NCBI GenBank assembly: GCA_041907145.1
Contig: JAYRHW010000002.1
Location: 1 to 29,290 of the forward strand
Origin: JAFLCA01 sp041907145
Lineage (GTDB): Bacteria > Bdellovibrionota_C > UBA2361 > JAFLCA01
Reading direction: 5' to 3'
Length of the DNA stretch: 29,290 nt
How positions within the stretch are numbered: position 1 is the first letter of the stretch; every line of letters begins with the position of its first letter. Position numbers and translations under genes: made by a program. The notes beneath the pieces were generated by a model, which ran no database searches, was not told the origin of the DNA, and was given only the letters and a program-made list of their open reading frames with translations. Below are positions 23,364 through 29,290 of this stretch, in pieces.

Positions 23364-24926
23364 ATGATTCAGCTTGGACCTGCAAAGCCTCTCACCCTAG
23401 GGGAATGTGCCCGAGTTGCGCTGCAATCGGAACGGGTATCCCTATCGAAATCGGTGGCCGCCATGCTCGATGAGCGCCGAGAACAGATTGTGCGCTTCGT
23501 GCATAAACAGAAACACCCGGCTTACGGCTTTAATCGTGGATTTGGCCATAATGCTGCCTTAGCGGTTCCCGACAGCGAGCTTGAGTCCCTGCAAAACAAC
23601 CTTATTCGCTCGCATGCCTCCGCAGTTGGTCCTTTAGCTCCCCATTCTGTGGTTCGTTTAGCGATGCTGCTGCGTGCTCAGTCGCTGGCCGAAGGGCATT
23701 CAGGTGTGCGCTCGATAGTCTTGCAGCAGCTCGTCTCCTTTCTGAACGCTGATATCGTGCCGGAGGTTCCGATCTATGGTTCTGTTGGGGCAAGCGGAGA
23801 CTTGGCTCCATTATCGCATATCGCCCTGGCGCTTATTGGCGAGGGAAGAGTTTACTATCGGGGGAAGTTGGTGGGCGCCATGCAAGCGATCAAAGCGGCC
23901 AAGCTTACTCCGCTCCATTTGCAGATGAAAGAGGGATTAGCGCTCAATAACGGGCTGCAATTTTCAACGGCGTACGCAGTACTGACCGCAATTGCTTGTC
24001 GCACGATGTTAAAGTCCGCCGTGCTGAACACTGCTCTTGCCTGCCAAGTGTTCAACGGACGCTATGAACCATTTATAGAGGAACTTCACGCTCTTCGCCC
24101 GCATCCAGGGGCAGTGCATGTGGCGACTTGGTTAAGAAAGCTGCTGCCGAGCGCTAAGCCCGTATCGAAGCTCGAGCGCGTGCAGGATCCCTATAGCCTT
24201 CGCTGCTCGGCGCAGGTTCTTGGCGCAGCCTCGGACCTCATTGAGGAGGCGGTTAAGACATTCGAGATTGAGATTAACAGCGTCACCGATAACCCCCTCC
24301 TCTTAGCTGATTCAAAGAAGCCATCAGAATTCACGCGAGTAGTCTCCGGGGGGCACTTTCACGGCATGCCGGTCGCGGTGAAGATTTACAATTTAGTTCA
24401 GGCGATGTGCATTCTTGCCCAGTATTCTAATACCCGCTGCGCTCGATTTGTCGACGAAGCGAGAAACTCTGGGCTGGGAAACGATCTTATTTGGCCGGGA
24501 CTTTCACCAAGTGCCCGCGCGAGTTCTTCCGGCATGATGGTGACTGAATATGTATCAGCCGCACTCACGAATGTCCTCTGGGGTGCTGCTATGCCCACAC
24601 ATTTGTTTTCGATTTCAACGGATGCGGGGCAAGAGGATCACGTGAGTATGAGCGCTGGGCTTGCGGTGCGGGCATACGAGATGTTGCCTCGTCTTGCCGA
24701 AGCACTGGCCGTTGAGTTGGCGCTCTGCGCTCAGGCCGCGCAGATTAGAAAACATCAGAGCAAAGGGCGGTTTAAAATGAGTGCTGTTTGTGAAACCACG
24801 CTCACAAAGGTCTCAAAGGTATTTCCTGCGGTCCTAACGGATCGCTCGTTGTCGGCAGAGCTAAAAATCCTCGCTGACATGGTGGCGGCTGGAGACTTAC
24901 TTCAGTCTATCGCCTTTAAGGAATAA
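23364..24926 (+). CDS. hutH: histidine ammonia-lyase
   Basis: This cytoplasmic enzyme of 520 residues removes ammonia from histidine to give urocanate, the first step of the pathway. The MIO prosthetic group forms from Ala-Ser-Gly at 143-145 in YGSVGASGDLAPLSH. The catalytic Tyr54 loop reads AYGFNRGFG, where the common form is YGVNTGFG, and SHASAVGPLAP replaces the more usual Gly-rich segment. NNGLQFSTAYA and VTDNPLL are also typical. The variant loop probably marks a subfamily rather than another substrate, given the full hut set next door. No Shine-Dalgarno is visible before the ATG. Confidence 0.93.
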   Translation: MIQLGPAKPLTLGECARVALQSERVSLSKSVAAMLDERREQIVRFVHKQKHPAYGFNRGFGHNAALAVPDSELESLQNNLIRSHASAVGPLAPHSVVRLAMLLRAQSLAEGHSGVRSIVLQQLVSFLNADIVPEVPIYGSVGASGDLAPLSHIALALIGEGRVYYRGKLVGAMQAIKAAKLTPLHLQMKEGLALNNGLQFSTAYAVLTAIACRTMLKSAVLNTALACQVFNGRYEPFIEELHALRPHPGAVHVATWLRKLLPSAKPVSKLERVQDPYSLRCSAQVLGAASDLIEEAVKTFEIEINSVTDNPLLLADSKKPSEFTRVVSGGHFHGMPVAVKIYNLVQAMCILAQYSNTRCARFVDEARNSGLGNDLIWPGLSPSARASSSGMMVTEYVSAALTNVLWGAAMPTHLFSISTDAGQEDHVSMSAGLAVRAYEMLPRLAEALAVELALCAQAAQIRKHQSKGRFKMSAVCETTLTKVSKVFPAVLTDRSLSAELKILADMVAAGDLLQSIAFKE

Positions 24927-24983
24927 GCTAAGATTTCCAGCGAGTTATTCACGTAACTATGATAGCTACTAGGGCCATAACAA

Positions 24984-25970
24984 ATGGGTATGGCCGAATT
25001 TGCCCCCGAAGCTGGTTTTCGCCCAGCAGTTGATCGGATCGAGCCGCAACTGCCTGCGGATCTTTCTGCTCGGCTGCCGCATTCGGAGAGCGCACGCGCT
25101 ATCCCCCACGGACAGATTGTGCGGGCTGCGCCCTCGCAGGCCGTGCCGGTGGAAGACTCGAGCCGTGAGAAGCCATCCGGCAATTCATCCGTCTTTGCGA
25201 CTGCAACGCTCTTTGTACTGGAGAGAGTCCTTGGTCATATTGCAGTTGCCCCGGGAGTTAGCCTTAGGCCACGTCCCTCCGGGGATTACGAATTCGCACT
25301 TCAAAAGATTGGCAGCGGTAAGAATCTCTTTGGTTCTCTGCGAACTTTTCGCGCAGAAGAAGGCATTTTCGAAAAATTAGTGCACGACGGACATTGCTTG
25401 ACGGGGCATACGCCGTCAGCCCCAGCACTGCGATTTTTTCGAATAGCGCTCACCAAATTGCTGCCTCACGAGAGGGATCTGGCCGCGGCTTTTCGTGCCT
25501 GGGAGGCAAGTCGGGATAGAGCTTCTGAAGGGGAGGCGGGATTTCACTTCCGCGGGGAACGGCTGGCTGTTTCAGTCGAGCCATACAGGCCCACCATCGT
25601 GCAACGCGGCGGCTATCAGTTGATGCGACTATTGCAGCGTTATCCGCCCTCCTCCGAATGGTACGAGATCAAAGTGCAAGGATTCAATGATGCGCCGGAA
25701 GGGTTCTCGGCCGCTAAGGCTCAAGGGCTAGCCCGTCTTGGCTACATGGGTTCGACAGTTGCAGCTGCCATATTCCCCGCGATTTACAATGTGACAGCGG
25801 CGATAGCCTCGTCCGCTGAGCATTCAATAGCCAAATTTTCCAGCAACACGGTGGGACTCTGGTATCTTGGCGGCAGCGCAGCGCTCTGCGTTTATGCCGC
25901 GAGCGTGTCATGGCTTACTGCGCGAGGTGACTCAGCGCATCGACTGTCTCACGGTGCTAAAAGGCGCTAA
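24984..25970 (+). CDS. uncharacterized protein with C-terminal membrane segments
   Basis: I do not recognise this 328-residue protein. About 70 N-terminal residues are low-complexity and probably disordered (Pro, Ala, Ser, Glu). A folded region follows at about 70-245, with no signal peptide. Two hydrophobic segments close the chain, around YMGSTVAAAIFPAIYNVTAAIA and VGLWYLGGSAALCVYAASVSWL, then a basic tail ending in GAKRR. It would be anchored by its C-terminus. TATGAT at 24958-24963 may be a -10; there is no Shine-Dalgarno. Its end overlaps the convergent C45-type gene by 14 bases. Confidence 0.65.
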   Translation: MGMAEFAPEAGFRPAVDRIEPQLPADLSARLPHSESARAIPHGQIVRAAPSQAVPVEDSSREKPSGNSSVFATATLFVLERVLGHIAVAPGVSLRPRPSGDYEFALQKIGSGKNLFGSLRTFRAEEGIFEKLVHDGHCLTGHTPSAPALRFFRIALTKLLPHERDLAAAFRAWEASRDRASEGEAGFHFRGERLAVSVEPYRPTIVQRGGYQLMRLLQRYPPSSEWYEIKVQGFNDAPEGFSAAKAQGLARLGYMGSTVAAAIFPAIYNVTAAIASSAEHSIAKFSSNTVGLWYLGGSAALCVYAASVSWLTARGDSAHRLSHGAKRR

Positions 25971-27210
25971 GAGCGGACTTTAAATCGAAGAAGGTGTACG
26001 GCTGCTCCGCGGCGCGCTCCTCCGGACTCTTGGCGTTTGATACCCAAAATTTCAGGTTCACCGGATCGTAGATTACATTCTGAAAATTTGACGGCATTGC
26101 CATCTTCGGAATGACATCATTCATCAGCATGGCCGGCTCGACGTCGCCATGATGTTTCTGCAGCTGCTCCGTCATGATGTTATTGTAATGTCCCCCGTAG
26201 ACGACATCAGCGATAGGTGCCAAATCGTTTTTCTCGTCCTTGAGAGGTTGTCCAGGCTTGAACACCAGGAAGCGGTCTTTGTCGCGAATGTACAATTCGG
26301 CTTCACGAGTTTTTCCATCGGACATAAGATAAATATATCGATTAGTACCCTTGGCACTGGAGATAATTTTTCGTACATCGCGCAAATTCTTCGAAAATTG
26401 AAGAACGTCTCTCAACAGGAATGGCATAGGGAACCCATCGAGGGTCTCATCAGGCCGATCGCCGTAGCCCATTTCTCCGAGTGTAATTCCGTGTTCATTC
26501 ATCCCGGATATGGCGCCGAGAAAGCCCATCCAGCCGATATTTACGAAGGCTGCACCCTCATCGGGTCTATGCACGGCAATCAAAGGATAACGATGAAGTT
26601 TTGATACACGGTGCAGGCCCCAGTCCAGTATTCTGACGGTATAGAAGGCATTGTCTTTGGAAGCCTTCCCGCCGGTACAGAAGTTGCTGCAACTCGTGGC
26701 GATTTCTCCATCCATCATCTCCTTGATGACCTGCTTGATCCGCTTCTTGCCGCCCCACTCGCCGATTTCGGGGAGGATATGGATATGGTGGATGACCTCG
26801 AGCGAGAGTTTAGAACCATGGGCTAAGCCATGCATTTCCTGATAGTAGCGCTCCGGAATATATGGACGCGCTCGCTCGAACGATTCGAAGAAAAGTTCCT
26901 TGAGCCGGAATTTTTCCAAGGTCTTTTCGTAGAGCGCAGTAAGATTAGTATCGACTTCATTTCTTAGCAGTACGCCGTGCTGGTAGCCGCGTTCATAGGG
27001 AGTGCCGCGCAAAAACACCACTCGAATACGTCCATCCTCGCTCCAGCCGATTTTGGCCTTATCGAGAATGCCGCGCTCAATGTCTGGGGATTGGATAATC
27101 TCGCTTCGCAGGTAGACGCTCATGGGGTCAATCCTGGAGAGGCGCACCAGGGCGCACCCGCTCAGCGCTGAGCAGGAGGCTGCGCCTAGTATAAAGTCTC
27201 TGCGCTTCAT
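25957..27210 (-). CDS. C45-type autoproteolytic hydrolase/acyltransferase, Tat lipoprotein
   Basis: This 417-residue exported protein has a Tat-like start (KRRDFILGAA) and a lipobox LSGC with Cys19, so it is probably a folded, lipid-anchored periplasmic enzyme. The body fits the peptidase C45 (acyl-CoA:6-aminopenicillanate acyltransferase-like) group of Ntn hydrolases: LRGTPYERGYQHGVLL (68-83), candidate N-terminal nucleophile Cys174 in SCSNF, ASKDNAFYTVRILDW (183-197) and GMNEHGITLGEMGYGD. Members typically cleave after a self-processing step to expose Cys. AGAGG precedes the ATG and TATAAT (minus strand, 27246-27241) is a candidate -10. The substrate is unknown, with an amide-bond acyl compound expected. 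Confidence 0.8.
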   Translation of the reverse strand: MKRRDFILGAASCSALSGCALVRLSRIDPMSVYLRSEIIQSPDIERGILDKAKIGWSEDGRIRVVFLRGTPYERGYQHGVLLRNEVDTNLTALYEKTLEKFRLKELFFESFERARPYIPERYYQEMHGLAHGSKLSLEVIHHIHILPEIGEWGGKKRIKQVIKEMMDGEIATSCSNFCTGGKASKDNAFYTVRILDWGLHRVSKLHRYPLIAVHRPDEGAAFVNIGWMGFLGAISGMNEHGITLGEMGYGDRPDETLDGFPMPFLLRDVLQFSKNLRDVRKIISSAKGTNRYIYLMSDGKTREAELYIRDKDRFLVFKPGQPLKDEKNDLAPIADVVYGGHYNNIMTEQLQKHHGDVEPAMLMNDVIPKMAMPSNFQNVIYDPVNLKFWVSNAKSPEERAAEQPYTFFDLKSALSAF

Positions 27211-27255
27211 AAACCTCTAATAAAACCGGGGAATTATCTCATTATACTATAAAGA

Positions 27256-27269
27256 TCGGCAGCTGCCGA
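27256..27269. promoter_or_regulatory. 14-bp perfect palindrome in a divergent promoter region
   Basis: TCGGCAGCTGCCGA lies in the 184-base gap between the C45-type gene and the secreted-protein gene, just upstream of the leftward -10 at 27246-27241. It may be a regulator site for either gene. Confidence 0.35.
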
Positions 27270-27394
27270 AGAAAACCTAAGCTGCTAAAAATTCTCAGTT
27301 TTTAGACGCCACTTGCTGCTCCATTTTGGCCATATCTCTTAGTGAGAAGAAACATTCAGCAGGCAGGTTCGAATAAGGTTCGGGGAAGCAGATC

Positions 27395-28453
27395 ATGCGG
27401 AATAGAAATCACCTTGGAGCAGCCCTCTTTCTAATCCTCGCGTGGGCAGGGATTGCCAGCGCGCAGCAGGCTCCACGAGTAATCACAGTCGTGCCAAATG
27501 GCTTGGACATCGCCATTCCACTGACTGCGGCTGATATGGGGCGCGATATTGTCATCGTTGGTGAGTCCACCAATAAAAGAGAAATTATCGTAGAAGTTGG
27601 ACTGGGCGGAGCTCCTGGTGTGATCGGAACGGTCCTAACCACTTCGGTTGGAGCAGGAGTACAGGTTTCGGGACTCAATTTTTACTCCGGTTGGAGTATC
27701 GTCCAGGTACCGAATACTCAGCTCATCGTCGGTACTACGAATGCGCCGCCCACGCCGACCCCGGGATCAAGTAGCTGCTTCGATGGGCTGGATCAGAACA
27801 CAATAAATTTCCTGCATTCGCTGTATCCAAACCTATCGGATGCTCAGATCTGTTTGATTTTGTCGGGTGGAGGAGTGCCTACTCCTACGCCAGTGCCTCA
27901 GTTTGGAAGCTTGACTGAGGGCAGCGGCGTCGTACTACGTGACGCATGCGCGAGTTCGAGCAAGCTCGCCATTCAACTTAGAATTTCCACTGCAGGCCAG
28001 CCCGCATCTCTCTTTGACGGTACCAAGTCACTTCATGCCTACCTCAAGCTCGACAAGGGCCTAAATGCTGGAGCTGCCAAGTACCTTCGCATTAAGCCGC
28101 CGGAGGGTATGGATCGAGGGAAGACCAGCGCGATTCTTCTTTCCCCGGCAATTGCCTACGGTTGGGAAAATAAATACGGCGGTGCCGGCAATGACACGAT
28201 GGTATTTCAAACCTACCGGGATGGGCGCGCGCTTTCGACCAACACGGAGAAATGCCGACCGTTGTGGGGTTCTACTACCTATTCGATCGCCAAAGCGGGC
28301 AAGTATATTGACAAGAGGAAGGACCTTTCCATTACGGTCAAAAATGCAAACGTGCCTGGAGGGGAATACAATTATTGTATACCCAAGGGCTCGAAGAACC
28401 GCTGCACCAAGGCTTACGCGAAGCGCCACGGAATTCGCTGTAGCGGCCTGTAG
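27395..28453 (+). CDS. uncharacterized secreted protein with PTPTP linkers
   Basis: This 352-residue protein has a clear signal peptide (HLGAALFLILAWAGIASA, cut before QQAPR). Residues about 25-112 look beta-rich. A linker APPTPTPGSSS leads to a short helical segment with two Cys (SCFDGLDQNTINFLHSLYP), and a second linker VPTPTPVPQ leads to a beta-rich domain of about 180 residues with several Cys. The Thr-Pro linkers suggest a modular extracellular or cell-surface protein. I recognise no family. It precedes another exported protein in the same direction. Confidence 0.7.
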   Translation: MRNRNHLGAALFLILAWAGIASAQQAPRVITVVPNGLDIAIPLTAADMGRDIVIVGESTNKREIIVEVGLGGAPGVIGTVLTTSVGAGVQVSGLNFYSGWSIVQVPNTQLIVGTTNAPPTPTPGSSSCFDGLDQNTINFLHSLYPNLSDAQICLILSGGGVPTPTPVPQFGSLTEGSGVVLRDACASSSKLAIQLRISTAGQPASLFDGTKSLHAYLKLDKGLNAGAAKYLRIKPPEGMDRGKTSAILLSPAIAYGWENKYGGAGNDTMVFQTYRDGRALSTNTEKCRPLWGSTTYSIAKAGKYIDKRKDLSITVKNANVPGGEYNYCIPKGSKNRCTKAYAKRHGIRCSGL

Positions 28454-28636
28454 AAATTCAGCCGGCAAGTTCCCCGACGAGCTCTTAATCCGGCGCGCCT
28501 TTGCGCATGGCCTTGAGTAAATTTCTCAATAATTACCGGTATCCCTTAGGGATTTTGCCAACTCTACTCTAAGAAGCTATAGTTGCCTCGCTGGAACTGC
28601 CTAAGCGGTGCCTTCTATATTTATTGTCGCGTGCTT

Positions 28637-29290
28637 ATGAGTGCTTTGCGTAATCTCTTGGCCCTTATTGTCTTGTGCCTGCCGAGCATGGCGAGCGCCT
28701 GTCCTACTATCGATGGGCTTATTGATGTCAATTGCGATCAGGTACTGAAGATTGGATTCGTCGGCGATAGCTTTGTTAAAGGAGTGGGGGATAAGAGTGA
28801 GCTGGGCGGGGGGTATGTAACCCGCGTAGGGCTGCTTTTTCCTAGCGCCGTAATCGTCAAATATCCGAAGCCTGGAGTTTATACCGGGCAGCTGCTTTCG
28901 CTCCTTATGCGTTCCGTACCCCATATGCAGCAGGGGGATGCCGGGCAAAATATGTTCGACACCGATTACCTTATTATCGATGTCGGTCGAAATGACTATT
29001 GGGCCGACAACTTTCCGCCCCGCACCATCAGCAATATCAAGCGCATAGTGGCGTATCTTAAAACGCAGCTTGCAAGAAATGGCCATATCGCTCCGATTAT
29101 CGGCGTTAGCACTCTCACCAAGACGACTCGAAAATTCCAGGCCCCATTCATCGTGCAAGTGAATGAGATGATGCTTCTTGGCCGCAGCGTCGCGAAGTTG
29201 CCTGCGTATCTGCGCATGGACAAGCTGAGTGTCAGCGGGCTGTCGCGTGATGGACTGCACCCCAAGGCTGTGGGCTATGACCGTATGGCA
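28637..29290 (+). CDS. secreted SGNH/GDSL hydrolase, truncated by the window edge
   Basis: An open frame of 218 codons runs off the right edge. It begins with a signal peptide (LRNLLALIVLCLPSMASA). Block I is GFVGDSFVKG with the nucleophile Ser, a later block is IIDVGRNDYW with the conserved Gly and Asn, and the Asp-His pair is in DGLHPKAVGYDRMA. All catalytic residues of an exported esterase or lipase of the SGNH fold are therefore inside the window. The substrate could be a carbohydrate ester or lipid. Only a short C-terminal part should be missing. Confidence 0.85.
   Translation, partial: MSALRNLLALIVLCLPSMASACPTIDGLIDVNCDQVLKIGFVGDSFVKGVGDKSELGGGYVTRVGLLFPSAVIVKYPKPGVYTGQLLSLLMRSVPHMQQGDAGQNMFDTDYLIIDVGRNDYWADNFPPRTISNIKRIVAYLKTQLARNGHIAPIIGVSTLTKTTRKFQAPFIVQVNEMMLLGRSVAKLPAYLRMDKLSVSGLSRDGLHPKAVGYDRMA

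Overview
The window looks like a Gram-negative bacterial chromosome of moderate GC content (roughly mid-50s by eye). The evidence is lipobox and Tat-type export signals, an ahcY operon led by a regulator of the proteobacterial SahR type, and a histidine-utilization cluster. A Deltaproteobacteria-like soil or sediment organism is a reasonable guess, but nothing here fixes the phylum. No rRNA, tRNA, CRISPR array, transposase or integrase was seen.

Layout. 1-1093: end of an ABC permease and its ATPase. 1099-2661 (-): large uncharacterized protein. 2865-3578: free-standing B3/B4 tRNA-editing-type domain protein. 3584-5869 (-): terminator, ahcY and an ArsR-methyltransferase regulator (SahR-like), with a dense set of palindromes in its promoter. 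5990-7449: an uncharacterized protein with a hydrophobic segment and a DUF3841 protein. 7568-10634: two divergent genes with a SLOG domain of the TRPM (LSDAT) type, one fused to a GNAT-like domain. 10638-11831 (-): tandem-MarR regulator. 11832-12293: a 462-base gene-poor stretch with several strong inverted repeats. 12294-13878: a nucleoside 2-deoxyribosyltransferase-like protein of atypical composition, a doubtful small ORF, and a NUDT9-type ADP-ribose pyrophosphatase. 14042-16811: an apparent operon of a periplasmic LivK-like binding protein, an RBBP9/YdeN-like hydrolase, a TMEM175-family channel and a small membrane protein. 16897-18045 (-): thiolase. 18213-19391: alpha/beta-hydrolase lipoprotein. 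19431-24926: complete four-enzyme histidine degradation set, with hutU-hutI-hutG leftward and hutH rightward. 24984-29290: an uncharacterized C-terminally membrane-anchored protein, a Tat/lipoprotein C45-type hydrolase, a secreted PTPTP-linker protein and a truncated SGNH hydrolase.

How it fits together. The hut cluster converts histidine to glutamate plus formamide. The sahR-ahcY pair clears S-adenosylhomocysteine, and the regulator probably senses that molecule. The most unusual part is 7.5-16.8 kb. It holds TRPM-type SLOG domains, a NUDT9-type ADP-ribose hydrolase, a deoxyribosyltransferase-like protein and a 6-TM cation-channel family protein within 9 kb. These are, as separate genes, the same kinds of modules that animal TRPM2 joins in one ADP-ribose-gated channel. 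Whether they form one nucleotide-signalling or defence system is inference, because the genes lie on both strands and in more than one transcription unit.
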